A stretch of 64,000 nucleotides of DNA from Anticarsia gemmatalis. Taxonomy: Eukaryota; Arthropoda; Insecta; Lepidoptera; Erebidae. Below, piece after piece: positions 50,801 through 63,900 of this stretch (its first letter is position 1; the number at the start of each line of letters is the position of its first letter). The notes below the pieces were generated by a model. The model made no database searches, had not been told where the DNA came from, and worked only from the letters and a program-made list of their open reading frames with translations. The stretch covers positions 9,672,001-9,736,000 of the forward strand of contig NC_134753.1 of assembly GCF_050436995.1 (NCBI RefSeq), in the 5' to 3' direction. The translations under genes and the position numbers were made by a program.

Positions 50801-53327
50801 CCACGGGCGAAGATTTTGCCATCTTTATCGATGTGCCCACTGAATGGAGGGTAAGTCCAACTGTTCTGTAAATAAAGGTAGAAATGAGAGAGTGATACTT
50901 TCTGTATATCATTGGTACCATTTCCGAAACAACTGTACCTGCGCGGTAAACCGTTCACCATTATTTAATACATCCCCTATTACTTTACGGGTGCTTACTA
51001 ATATTATAAAGCTGAAGAGTTTGTTTCTTTGTTTGTTTGTTTGAACGCGCTAATGTCAGAACCTACTGGTCCGATTTGAAAAATTCTTTCAGTGTTAGAT
51101 AGCCCATTTATCGAGGAAGGCTATAGGCTATATATCATCACGCTACGGTTATAAGGAGCGGAGTAGCAACGAAAAATGTTTCAAAAACGGGGAAAATTCT
51201 GACTCATTCTCTTTTGTGACGCAAGCGAAGTTGCGCGGGTCAGCTAGTTGTATCTAATATTCTACATGAAAAAACTGCGTAGCACAAAGACAAGGGTCTC
51301 ATATGAGTTTAGATGTACCTATGTAACTAGTTACGCGGCATGATCCCTATCGAAGGAAGTTACTCATTGAGCTCCCCTAGGACAATCGACAAGAAAACAT
51401 ACTCGTACAGCCTATGACGGGATCTAGATTACTACAGCGACAAAAACTATTTAAAGTACTCAATATATGACACATTTTAATACGTTTCTGTTACGGCATA
51501 AACTGTTTATGCCGAATCATATTAGGTGCAAGTACTTTGTCGAAATCAAGTTTAACGGGTCGTTTCTTGCTTTCGAGAAAGTGGAAATACATGTTTTCCG
51601 AAACAGGACGTACTTAGTTATAGGTAAAATGTCTTTGATATAATAGCTATAAGACTCATTTAATAATGAGCTTGTTTACGAGTTATTACTCAGCTTTGAT
51701 GTTAATTTTTATGAACATCGGTCATTCGGGTGCCAGTTAAATAAAAATTCTAAGCACGTAAGCAGGTTTACAAAAGACTGGTACAATTTTACGGGGTTAC
51801 AACGGATAAAGTTTGTCTAAATATAGTCGCATCAAAAATTTAGCAATACTAACTGCCTATTAATTAATTAAGGATTGTCTGACTCTGATTGTAAACCGCT
51901 ATAACTGGAGTAAACTCGTATTTTACCTGTGTCTATTAAAATTAAATGTCACCTTTACCTACATTATTATAATATTTTATCACAGTTGATCCTTTACATA
52001 ATACACGTGTATATCTAGACGAGATATCTTATCTTTTCTTAATATTTACGTAGATATTATTTTATTGTACTTACTTCGAAGACGGGCACGACATCCATAT
52101 GAGAGTTCAACAAGATTGACGGCAACGATTGATCTTTGCCGGCCCATGTTATAACCACTATGGGTTTGCGTGGTACCAATTCATATACCTTCAAGCCAAG
52201 GCCGAGTCCATTAGCCTGTTTTTTTAAGAATGCCACACAGTCGTCTGTAACGTTAATAAATCGTCGAATTAGGTTTTTTTAGGAATATGTTCAAGTATGA
52301 AGTTGATTGAGTGTGTGACCTCGGCATTATTGTGAATACCTGACACCGTATGGTTAGGAAAAAATTGAGTAAAAAAAAAGGAAAGTACTTTTAGTAGGTG
52401 CATATTTTATGCAGCAGTAAAATGTACATCCTCGCCGGCAATCGTGCAAAAGTAGACGTAGTACCTACATAAATAAACATCTACGAAATAGAACAATTCT
52501 GAGTATACCAAGTCGTATTTCGCACAATCTGTAGGACCTAAGTATTTAACGTGAGATCCAATTGCGACGCGTAGGGAGTAGTGTCAATTGCGAGTTCCAA
52601 TTTATTGATGTGCCGTATCCTGATTACTGTTTATATTTCTGCAGCACATGAGTACATGCCAGGTACCTACCCATCCTCTGACAAAAGACAATTCTAAAAT
52701 AATTAATAACAAACAATGTACCTACCTATCTCCAAATTAGAATTTAATGTACGTTTTGCATTTTTGAGATTATGTTTTCTTTTCAGTAAAAATTTACGCA
52801 CCCTGTACTAAGCTAATATTTTCGTCAGCAATTTCAATTTTAATCTTGAATTTTTTTACAAAATAACAACAAATAATAATAAAGAAGTGTACGCAGCGCA
52901 ATATTTAAAACCTGAATGAGTCACTAAACTTTATACAAAAGCGAAGCAGAAAAAAGTTATTTAAAATTCAATGAACTGAGGCGATCCAAGGTCATCTGTG
53001 TATCTTTACGTCGCGTAGAAAGAAAGTAAAGATAATTATGGATTAAACGCTGACCGTATCGTTATACAAATTTATCAACTTGTTTTAATTGATAAACATA
53101 CACCTATGTAAAAGATGTAAATAAAAATAAACTTTTAAATTAGATAAGAAGAGGAAAATTTTTAAAAACTAAAAATCAACAACAATATGAGTATCGTTTT
53201 TTAGGTAAAAGATAGCAAAATAATCGTTTGGAAACTTACCATAATTGATATCCGGCTGGACACTCGGTATTCTTAGATATTCCACGAAATTCGCGACGGC
53301 CGGATTGTTTTCGTAGTTAGCTGCCAT
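47833..53327 (-). CDS. ACY1: Aminoacylase-1 (N-acyl-L-amino-acid amidohydrolase, M20 family, 399 aa)
   Basis: Nine exons on the minus strand: 53240-53327, 52075-52244, 50694-50865, 49625-49771, 49380-49450, 49146-49262, 48757-48852, 48400-48533 and 47833-48037. They total exactly 1200 nt, ending in TAA. It is a zinc-dependent cytosolic enzyme releasing amino acids from N-acyl-L-amino acids. The metal and catalytic residues are visible: His78 and Asp80 in NSHMDVVP, Asp111 in ARGSQDMKCVG, and the Glu pair at 145-146 in DEEIGG. The dimerisation-region His is in TGQPGHGS, GGVQSNVVPE follows, and a His is in LLHDHDEF near the C-terminus. No signal peptide is seen. In caterpillars, L-aminoacylase-1 homologues hydrolyse fatty acid-amino acid conjugates in the gut; whether this copy does is unknown. 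Its third-exon side intron holds a Helitron. Confidence 0.95.
50996..51247 (+). mobile_element. Non-autonomous Helitron, short copy C
   Basis: It shares with copies A and B the 5' words ACTAATATTATAAA and the 3' block: ATCATCACGCTACG, GACGCAAGCGAAGTTGCGCG, then GGTCAGCTAG followed by T. The interior is different and shorter, with a TTTGTTTG repeat in place of (GTCT)n, so it is a related subfamily. Located in the aminoacylase intron between 50866 and 52074. The exact 5' end is uncertain. Confidence 0.65.
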
Positions 53328-54872
53328 GGTACGTATCGCAGCAAACACTGCAGTGGTAATGATTGTTCACATCGGACGGTGAGCCGAGCCGAGCCCGTGT
53401 TATCAAACTTCAAGTAAATACCGAGTAGGTGTATGCCTACGGCAAATTAAATAAATAGTTGTAGTGTTTGCATATATTTTGCTGTAATTAGCACAATCAT
53501 TATTATATATCAACTTTATAAAAATATACCTATATATGACAATGACCAACAAATATGAATAAAAAAAATGATTTATATATGTATGTAATATAAATATAAT
53601 TAATTGTGTTTTAGCTCTCAGACAAAACTATACAGATTAGCTTTTTACGTGAACAGTGTAAGGACAATAAGCAGTGAAATGTTACGAGAAGTACGCAGAA
53701 TAAACGTTATTCATTAAATGTAGGTATATTTTTTATTTGTTTCCCGCCTTATAAAAACAGATATCATTCTTTCGTTCATTGCTCTTTCCGCATATTTGGT
53801 AATCAAATTATTTATTATGGTTAACCCGTCAATGATAACGTTAGCGTGTAGTAAATGTTTAAAAAATAATAATCACACTTACTGGCATAAATTAATAACT
53901 ATGTATATTTTACAGCATTTGGCTATTGTAATTTTAGGCAAGTATTTAACCCAAATTAATATTATTAAAATTTATTGTAAATATTGAAAGCCGTCATTTT
54001 GCGTTTAAAATAGCAGTGACATATCATTTTACTATAATATTGCTATGTTTCTCTATAACATATTACACGAAAAATTTTACAAATGAAACTATAACAACAA
54101 CCTAAAATCAATCAATCAGCGCTTAATATTATATACTTACGCAATCAACATTGACACTTAATTTGGTTACAAAACATGGCTGCATCAATTAATTAAGAGG
54201 TAAACACTAGGAAAATGAATCCAATGCTTTGTTTTTGTTCAACATCATAATTTGACAGACACACACAGTGTTTGTTCTGATTTTCACATCAAAGCTCAGA
54301 CGGGTTTTCCCACTTCGTAAAAAAGTGACAGCATCAGATATAGCACATAGAGTCGACAACGACGGCGCGGCACAATGGAACGGTGGTTTATATTAAAAAA
54401 AAACAATTTTACGTCTAAGTATAAATTAATCGTTTTATTCATAATGTATCAATCTTATTTTATTCAGAATCGGAATATAGCTGAAAGATAAGAAAAGCTA
54501 AGTCATTGGCTAATATTGAGTCAATGGATTATAACCCTATCATGTCTAATGTGACATTAAGTAAATAAATAAAATAGATCAATGGGTGGTAAATCATAAG
54601 TTGTGTACTAGCAAACATCAACTTATGAGAGTTAAAATCTTAAAATTCTATCATTAAATAATTGATGTCTATAAAAATATGTTTAGTCGATTTTAGCTGC
54701 GAAAACTATGTGAGTCAAGCGCAGAAACGAATGATTTTTTCTTTGTTTATGTCAGTGTCAAACGTCAAAACTGTCAAAGTCAACTCAAAATGAAGGTTGT
54801 TGAACTGGATGCAACGGTCTTTCAACAATAATATTTTGATTTAAAAAAGTAGTAATTGGGTGCAAATTAAAA
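53328..54872. promoter_or_regulatory. Head-to-head region of aminoacylase-1 and HYLS1
   Basis: An AT-rich stretch of 1.5 kb. Close to HYLS1 lies a strong TGTCA cluster (54749-54779). No comparable dense cluster lies next to the aminoacylase start. No ORF or repeat family was recognised. Confidence 0.5.
54749..54785. promoter_or_regulatory. TGTCA/GTCAA cluster upstream of HYLS1
   Basis: ATGTCAGTGTCAAACGTCAA begins at 54749 and continues AACTGTCAAAGTCAAC. Three TGTCA and two further GTCA words occur in 37 bases, about 90-125 bases before the HYLS1 ATG. Confidence 0.4.
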
Positions 54873-56312
54873 ATGGATGCTAATTATTATGAGGTAACAT
54901 CCGAATTGGATGCGAGAGAGGTGTTGAGATATCTTAATAATCTTGGTATTCATAACATTAGTGGAGAAGTTCTGAAGTATTTTATCACAGGTTCGTGGTA
55001 ATTAAAGATATTTCTGTTACGTTAAATTATGTACCTACTTACTTTAATATGTTATAACATTGCTAAATCTATCTACTAGTGAAATAATAATAATATATAT
55101 GTGTAAAAAAAACTAACAATAAGTTAACCAACTTACATTTCCAGATTTAAAGAAGTTAATAAAGTACGATCTTCAACAGAAGAACTCTAGTAATCATGAG
55201 AAGATTGAAATTCAAGGTCCTGAGAGATTACACAGTGCCAGCACATTCTCATCCCGAATTAAATCCAAGGTACAAGACCCTAAAGTACCATTACTATGTA
55301 CAAGAGAATGTCAGAAATCACGTAAAGGTATACCTGTGAGGAACATACATTCAGCTCCAAATTTAGGCCAACGGAAAGTACAGGATAAGCCACTTCGGAG
55401 AGCATGTTCTTGTGTTAGGGTTGAAAAGAAGTCGGAGTCTGTTAAAGAGAACAAAAAAGCAGAAAATATTGCCAATAATAATTGTAAGTATTATGTTTGT
55501 GTTAATTTTACCACTGTGCTTTATAAAATGAATAATTATCATATTCAAAGAAAAACCAGTATTAAAAGTCTGTTACCATATTAGTTGAAATTGCAACCTG
55601 ATTATTTCAAGTAAAATTTCATAAAACATTATCTAAATTTATAAACTGGTTCACAGTTTGGTGATTTTTGTATGTATTTTGTAATGTGATATATTATTTG
55701 AATAAACATATTAAAAATATAATTGTTTCTCTATTTATTTCCAGTAATAAAAGTAGCAAAACAGCCAACAACAAAGAAATGTGACCCGGTGACATTATAC
55801 CACCAGTACACTTCATTGTGGAGCAAGTACAAATCTAATGTCCCTGGAGAGAATGACTGGTCAGACCTGAGATGGAATATTAGGCAGAAAATGGCAGGGA
55901 ATGTGCCAAGGCAGGTTGCAAGCAAGGTGAGGTCTTTATTTTTTCTTTCACTGCATAAAGCTGAATGAGATTAGTTTAAGGAGAGCAGCATGGCATAAAC
56001 AAAGAGAAGTCTTTTATAGCAGTTGACGTATTTGGACAATGTATTAAAAAGATGGTAGGAAAGTCAGTCTCTGGCTTTTCCAAACGTTATGATTGAACAA
56101 TTATTTTAATCAGAAGCATAGTCGTGATTTTTTTTAATCTACTCTTATTTTATGATTCTATAAAACAATGGTAATAAACTCAGTCTGGATTTTTAATTAT
56201 TATTATTACAAAATAAAGACTAATTATTGTAGTTATAAAATATAATCCTATCTTTTACTTTTTCCAGGCTCCAGATTCCCACAGAGACAAAGAGGCCGCT
56301 CCAAAATCCTGA
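54873..56312 (+). CDS. HYLS1: Hydrolethalus syndrome protein 1 homologue (HYLS1, 227 aa)
   Basis: Four exons: 54873-54990, 55145-55483, 55745-55926 and 56268-56312. They total 684 nt, ending in TGA. HYLS1 is a centriolar protein needed for ciliogenesis. The assignment rests on the HYLS1 box at about residues 164-202: DPVTLYHQY, then LWSKYK, PGEN and LRWNIRQKM. This matches the DPV.RY..YK..W...PGE....LRW.VR pattern of the family. The N-terminal segment (ELDAREVLRYLNNLGI) also resembles the conserved start. The middle is polar and likely disordered. It is shorter than the vertebrate protein, as in other insects. It converges with mRpL4. AATAAA at 56324-56329 is only 12 bases past the stop; a second lies near 56404. 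Confidence 0.88.
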
Positions 56313-56323
56313 CATTCATTTGC

Positions 56324-56329
56324 AATAAA
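56324..56329 (+). terminator. Candidate polyadenylation signal immediately after HYLS1
   Basis: AATAAA 12 bases past the TGA. If used, the 3' UTR would be about 30 nt. An alternative AATAAA occurs near 56404. Confidence 0.45.
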
Positions 56330-56616
56330 AGTTAATTAAATATATTGTCTTCATTAATCAACTTGACATTGATCTTAATTGTAATTAATTAATGTAAGGT
56401 TATTAATAAAATAACTATTATTTTTGTAGTTTTGTATTCTAATTTCTATATACTACTATTTTTAAGTAAGACTAAGGGGTATTTATAGCTAGGAGCATAA
56501 CAAAATTTTAGAAAACATTCTTGTCAACTTAATATGGATGGAATTTTATGCTCAAAATTTGAAAGTATTTATCATAACCAAAATGCATATATTTTGTTTA
56601 GATTGTTATACTTAGA

Positions 56617-56862
56617 CCCTTATTCATAAAATTCTTATTAAAGTCCATTAATTTATCATGTCTTTCTAGGGCACCCCTCACGGCATTACATCTGCTTGTT
56701 TGTACCAAGTGGTATTCTTTGGTTTCTGCCTACCTCTATGGGAAAAGGCGTGATATTATGTATGTACTATATCATGATATAAGGTCTTATTTTCTTAAAT
56801 ACCATGAGAAAAAGAAAAAGAGTTCTTATAGTGCACTATTTAATAAGAACTTTATGAATTAA
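56617..56862. mobile_element. MITE between HYLS1 and mRpL4, with an embedded SINE tail
   Basis: The left end TATTCATAAAATTCTTATTA (56621-56640) pairs with the reverse complement of 56841-56860 at 18 of 20 positions. The interior at about 56705-56770 holds a SINE-tail fragment with TCTGCCTACCTCTATGGGAA and GGCGTGATATTATGTATGTA. The right end stops about 27 bases from the mRpL4 stop codon, so the element probably supplies most of that gene's 3' UTR. Confidence 0.55.
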
Positions 56863-56888
56863 ACTGACATCATTTGAAATTATTGTTA

Positions 56889-57979
56889 TTACACTTGGTC
56901 TAATTTGAATGCTTTTTGTTGATCTCTAGTATCTGAGTGAAGGAGGCGTAATATTCTTTCTTCTATTCTCTCAGCAGCTGCTAGTGTTAGGATGAGAGTG
57001 TCGTGTTTCAACATGGAGTACACATTCAGACCATAGACAGGCATTACATTCACATGGCCCATGCTGTCTGAAGCTGCTATTAGGTTTCTTGGAGCATAAT
57101 CAGTGCTGAAAATGGAAAAAAATCAGGATTAGTTAAGTGATTTTTAAAGAAATCAAAACAAGTAGAATTATTACATAGTATTAAACTGTTTACAATAACA
57201 TCCCAATTGCGCATTGATGCCATAAAGTTCTACTTGAGGATATAATGTAATGGTTTTGATAAAAAAACAAAAACATTGGTCCATTTAAGTAATAAAATAT
57301 GTATGGACATCTGTTTTCCAGTAAATATAGAATTTTATACTTACTCATCAACAATCAATACTGAAGGACCCCAATTTCTTTTTTCAATAAGCTCTTCTAA
57401 ATATCCTGGTTCATCTGTTGGGATTTCTAGATCCTTCACAACATGTAAGTCATCTTGAGCAAGCTTTGCTGACAGAGTAGATGTTAACCCATGTATCCTC
57501 ATATGGAAGGGTAACATAAAGAAGTGAGATTTACCAGAGCGCGGGCCGTGAGCGATACCACCGCCGCGGAAAAGTGGAGAACGGATAGAGCCGTGACGAG
57601 CTCGACCCAAACCCTTCTGCGGCCAGGGCTTCTTGCCACCTCCACGGACTTCCGCTCTAGTCTTCGTGTTAGCCCACGACACCCATCTTACTTTCCTCTG
57701 CCAAATAACGTTCTTATGAATCAAGTCGAGCCGCGGAGGAGCGGCGAAAACCAGAGGATGTAACTCGAATAGTCCAAGCTTTTGCTCCTCCACTGTGTCT
57801 ACATTCTCAATCCACACTTCACGAGGCTTGGTGTACTGTGGCTGGAAATCCCATTGCTTTTTTGTAATAGATAAATTTGTGTTTGAGGGCGCAACTGCAA
57901 CACTCGAAGAAAACACTCTTATTTGAGGCGCGATAGATATGTGAAGCTTTTTTATAGCACTAATCAGTGCGGAAGTCAT
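56889..57979 (-). CDS. mRpL4: Mitochondrial ribosomal protein L4 (uL4m, 283 aa)
   Basis: Two exons on the minus strand: 57345-57979 and 56889-57105. They total 852 nt, ending in TAA. It is a component of the large subunit of the mitochondrial ribosome, lining the exit tunnel in the bacterial homologue. About 30 N-terminal residues rich in Ser, Ile and basic residues fit a mitochondrial targeting peptide. The uL4 core is clear: VRWVSWANTKTRAEVRGGGK, KPWPQKGLGRARHGSIRSP and FRGGGIAHGPR. The second exon carries the C-terminal lobe with LIAASD and VNVMPVYGLNVYSMLKHDTL. Length is a little below the human protein. It is tail-to-tail with HYLS1. Confidence 0.95.
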
Positions 57980-60900
57980 ATTTCAACCGTTTTAAGACAC
58001 ACTTTTATTAAAATATGTCTACAAATAATAGCTTAGATATTTTGCTAAAAAATAACCTCAGAAATGTCAGAGATCAAAACATCTGTAATCTGTCACTATT
58101 TTTAGGTTAGGTTTATTTTACGTTCGGATATTCACAACAATCCTGATAGTAAACTATTTTCTCACTAATTTAGCTTTTATCCTGCTAGGTTTTCTTCTAG
58201 TACGTAATAAAAATCTAATCTAATCTTTGTAAAAAATGTTTCCTCAAATTACTTGTATATTTGATACGTCAATAAGCCTCACTAATAGTATAATTATTAC
58301 TAAGTTTTATTGACTCGTTGAAGACACCTTAGAAGGAGATAAAATAATTACTACAGTACTTTTTGGTCTGTGTTTACCTGTGGCTCTACGCATTTCATTC
58401 AATGTACCAAACATTAACTTAGTGTTTTAGTTTAGTCAGACGATTGTAATTATTCTTTGATATTGACCAATTAAAAAAAAATAACAAATATCCATTAATA
58501 AAATGTAAGTATGTAAATAAACTAATTGTAGGTATATAATTTTATTTGTCAAAGCACAGAATCTAGATCGCATCCTTTATAACAATTTAGTTTCAGAGAT
58601 GGCTGATAACTTGTTCCTAAGTAGGTTCCTACCTACACCACCTGAACCACTACTTATTAATTAAACTAAATTGTAAGTACCTACTATAACGTGTTCCGAA
58701 GTTTGACCAACAAGGCTAAAGACGGATTTTCATTATGACATCTACCTACGCAAGTTTATCTACCTAATTAATATAATTTCGGTATTTAAGTTAGAGGTAT
58801 GCTACACCTACACTGAAATATATTCTTACAAAAAATTCCACTCCGTTTAGTTAAAAAGCCGACATATAGATCATAATTAATAGAGTTATACTTAAGTTCG
58901 GAAATGACTACAATCGTCATGTAATTAAAATTAAAAGAGTGAGCTTTGTGCTACTATTAAACATAGGTAATTGCAAATTGAGTTAACAAAACACTACCGC
59001 ACCTACTTGATCTAGAATAATTGGTGTTCATAGATCTACATTAAGATCGGCAAGTTGCTGATTAGACATCTTACGTCGATCTATAACCCGCCACCCCCTG
59101 CCGACGTTAAGCAATGGCACAAATTGAAAGTGCAGATTTGTGGCAATTTTCTCCCGGCGGGGCATTAATTACGCTACGGCGTGCCGAGAGCAAGGAGCTC
59201 GTTCGGATCACTATATAGCACCATTACACAGCCCAATCTCAATTTCAATTTCATCTCGCCGATTTGGCTCTGAATTAGGAGCGATTTATTTTCATTCGTA
59301 ACATTCTCTCCGGCGTCGTGGAAGGTAAATGTTAAGGCTTGCACAGATTTATTGCTTTTCATGTGAAACTTGACAGCTTCATTGTTACAATAGACAGGAG
59401 AATTACTCTTTCAAACTAGAGCTCTAATCTCGCTGCGCTCGTTCTTTGAATTTTTAACGGTCCCTAAAGTCGGTCGGGAGAAAAACGCTACACTTTACAC
59501 ATCCATCCTGTATGTACCTACACATAGAGATAGTCATCAACACATTTTGATGAGATCGTTAGCTCAGGGAGTACGGCTGAAATTGAAAGAGAAAATTATA
59601 AGACTTTACGTTGTAAGCACTATTTACTTCTACAAATAAAGTTACTTCGTCAACAGGCAGTAGGTATAAATAGTATGATGGTTTTATATACGTATAGATA
59701 GATGCAATCACTTTGTGACTCGGCATCTTCGGGTTTTCTGGTTTAAGCTTGCACTAAGCAGCAATAATAAATGATGTTTCATGGTATTCGTTTTGATGAC
59801 TGGCAAATATACAGCGAGTTTACACATTCATAGGCAAATAAATATCTGATATGGATTATGTGGCTTCAGTGGCTTGCATCCAGTTAAACAGCAGTGAACG
59901 ATGCAATTTATGTGTTCGTTATGGTTTTATTACATTGGTATTATATTGGCATAAAGCCAGACAATTTCATTATCAGAAATGCTTGTTTGAATACCTCAAT
60001 TCGTAGATTCTAATCGTACACGTTCGCTCGAATCGAGTAGTTTCTATCGAGCCCATGAGCTCTACCTTTCTGTGGTCATTAATCCTGCTGTCATGTGCAG
60101 TGACAATACCCTCTCCTACTCGTTCATTGTGTCCGTCTATGGGGGTTTTCCTATGTTATTTAATGTAAAACAATACCTTTTAACTGTTTTTGTTTGTCAC
60201 GGACACTGATTAAAAGAAAAACGCTCGAATTATCGAATTATTACAGTGGTATACCAGCTAAATACAATTTTGTAAAAAAGTAAGTCACGTGTCCCATAGC
60301 TTAACAATTTCCTTATTCAAGACGACAAATATAGCGTAAAAAGATGTTACGTTTACGCATTAAATGACCCACCATTATATTATAGTACCGGCCAGTCTCT
60401 TACGTTCCTTACATAGCTTGAATCTCCGGCATAACGGCGGCTAAGAAACTCATCCCGTCCATTCAAATAGGCCTTTCTTTACTTTAATAACCCGCGTAGA
60501 ACATAAATTCGTTTTTCTACGACTCTTTTACGAAACGACGTATTCAGTCTGAATACTTAAGTTTGTTATAATTGCACGTATTGTACTGAGTTTAATTAAA
60601 AGCCCCTAGCCTGAAGCGCCGCCGTTAATTTCGGATTTCTCCTTTGTTTTAACTCTCTATTTCGTTTCTATTGATTGTGACTCGCTTTTCGACTCCATGG
60701 TAACCTTTTAGGAGCAATAATAAATTACAACTAGAGTACCTTCTTGACGATACAATGTCTGACAGAAGTAGTTTTGAACTCGTGCTAAACATTGTCCTGA
60801 AAAATTATAGTAACAAATATAAGTAATACCACGACTTAGCCTGATTGGTAAGCAAGAAATCCTTATTGAGTCTACATTCATTTTATGATATAATATGTTG

Positions 60901-63900
60901 TAAAATAATTTAATATGAGAATGTTATTATCTACATTCTCCCGAGCTAATGTTTTAAACTGGATTGTTTATTCAGAACAAAACAAACTTTAAATTAATTA
61001 ACAGTTTTGTTTGTAACCTCGTGTGGTTTATGTCTATTATAATTATGTATATTTGGAGCTCCGAAATATCTCAGAGTAAAATATCTCATAGAGTGGTAGG
61101 TAAAATTGTTAGATTAACCTGAAGTTGATCGGAATTCGGGTCATAATTTGACGACTGTTGTGGTTAACCGTTGATTAGGCGGTTCCTGTACTAAATGTTG
61201 GTTAACCATAGCGTATGATACACCTAATGGCTTGCTATCGTCTAGGAATATTGGCACATTCTGTAGCAATGTGCCGATTCAAGCAGTACCTAAAAGCCTG
61301 TATTTTATGGTTAAGGCACAAAGTCTTTGACCGATAGTAATTCTGTCTTTAGGATGCAGGAAAATATCGAGAGAAAGCTGCATTACTGATAATTCTGCTA
61401 TAGCTTTTTGTTGAAATGAGTTGGACGAAAACTTTGCAAGTACGAGGAGCCCTCTCCTGGACCCGTGTCCAACCGGATGGTCAGTATAATAGCTAAATAT
61501 TAATAGTTTAATGACAAAAGTTGCCACCCACTGCCCTAGTTTTCTTAACCATGTCATACAACATTGAAAACTAATCAGTTACTCTGTTTAATTCCGCCAT
61601 ATTTTAGTCGAGCAACGCAATTTGGCCCTTGCAAATAATGTAGTGTCCTTTGTCATAGAAATGGGAGGTGGCATACCCTCGGCCGGTTTCATTTATTACG
61701 CGTGTATTCATAGCAAAATGAGTGTATGTACCTCTATTGTAATTTATTTATCTATGGACGAGAACAAAGGATGACCGAAGGGCCGCTACGTAAATTTTTC
61801 CCCATCTGTAACCCGTAATATTACATTGTTCTGTTGAATACGCGAATATTTGTGTACTTACGTTTATAGTGCTGTAAACCTAGTCGTTTTGAAGGATGTA
61901 CCCGGAAGCTGAGGTTAGAAGTAGGTTAGAATGTGCACTTTGTTATGCGGAGAGTCTTATTATTATATAACTATGTAATTACAAAGCAGGTACTGTTACT
62001 GCTTCATCTAAAAGTAGGGTTATTAAAAAAAAATATTTCAGTTGTAATTTATTAATCGCGCCTGATAAACTCTAAACGCCTTGCGTGCCTTAAATTTGTT
62101 TAATACGTTTCTTGAAGGCATACAAATGTCCCCAAACAGCACTTGGTCAACGTGCACAACGCATGTCCCAACCCCTTCCTTCCTTTGGTTATTGAACTAT
62201 AATACCATAGTAGTCGAGGTGTTTCCGTGTTCTTTCACCCATACGTAACTTTAATATTGATTCGCATTCAAGTTTATTTTGACGCTCTAGTTTTCGTCAC
62301 GTCATTTCCCTCAAAGATTGAATGGGATGATAAAATTCAGCGCACGTACCGAGTGCACGCCCGCACACTACGAGGTGCTACGAGTTCCAACTCACCACTT
62401 ACATAGCTAACAGCTTTTGTACTGAACTTAAGTAAGTGTATCTTTATGTACGTGATAATATTAGTTTTGGCCTTTTAATACTTCCTATAATAGCTATTGT
62501 CATTTACTTGATTGATATTACGAATGCATTTTGAATGAACTTTGATTATCGCGATAGAAGTAAACATCATGATGTTCCGTCATTCTTCATCGTCGCTTGC
62601 GTTGAAGTTTTGTAAATAATTGTTGACTATTTCCTAATCTAGCACCTAGGTAATAAAAGTAATGAAATTTTCTCTTTGATGTGTTAAGTTTATACACTCG
62701 TGATTTTTTTATAGACAGAGGCAAAGACAAATGCACTACACACACTGTCGTTAGTTTCCACACACATTTGTGTAGGTATTTTGTAGGCCTAGGTATTATG
62801 CGTGATTGAAAACTTTGTAGAGTCTCTCATATTCGCTGCCTTTCCGCAAAAGGAAACTGCTTTTTTTATACACGAAAATAACAGACGTATAGAAAGTTCC
62901 TATTCGAACATTAAGTTTTATAACTTTCAAGTTAGTCACCTAGTGGTATTGTGGCGGGTGGAGGTGAAAGCAATCTTATGTATTTCCTTTCAAACGAGCT
63001 AATAAATTTTATTGTGTTAATTTACACTTGACTTGGTGCAAACAATACAAGTCAGACACGCAATAAAACCACAGCTGAGTACGGTCCTACCTAACCCTAT
63101 CCGTGTCGTTAAAGTTTGTCGAAGTTCGCTAACGCTGGCGACAACGTTGGTAAAACTGTCAATTCCTAGTGATACTCTGAATATGTAGGTGGACCTTTGT
63201 TGCGTAGTAAATGGCTAGTGATCGATTGAACGCGGTATAGCAAGTTTGAATGGACGCTAGATGGTTCGTGTAATATATATTTTTTTGGAAATGTAGAGCA
63301 TCACAACAATTTTATTATTGTTGTTGAAAATAAAGCTCTTGAACTGAGAATAAACCTAAAAACTATATTCGTCCAAAATTAGTTTCTCAGAATAACAACA
63401 TAGAAATTTATTTTACATGTATATCGAGTCTACCACACACGTAGCACGTACCTTAACGTATTTCCAAACACATCGCCAAAACTTTCCCATCCTAATACGT
63501 AATATATCGATCACGACATACGGATGGACATTACAAAATTATAAGGGTTCCAAGGGGTTTCGACTTCCGATATATGTCAATTTAAATATTCTTCGAGTAA
63601 GTAGGTCGCCGCGTGCTCTCATGGTATAGAGGTCATATAATATCTTAAGTTATTGCATTATTGATTGAGAAAAGTCCGACGTTCGACCTGGTATTTGGTC
63701 AGAAATGCTCATAAATGGTTGGCGGGGAACCGCTAACATCTTAGAGTACCGTCGGCATTTCTGGAATGTTCCGCTTCGTCATAGCGAGTGTTTTATTACT
63801 TATCTACTAAACTTCTTTACTTATAATGGAGACTATTATAGTATGGACACATATTTATGAGGGATAGACTTTTCGTCAGTCTATAATGCTTTTAAAAAAA

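Noticed and set aside
59174..59362. 62-codon minus-strand frame in a GC-richer block
   Set aside because: There are no splice partners and no recognised family; it may be a conserved non-coding element.
61279..61557. 92-codon minus-strand frame with a fairly protein-like composition
   Set aside because: No domain was recognised and no flanking exons were found. It could be decayed transposon sequence; not called as a gene.
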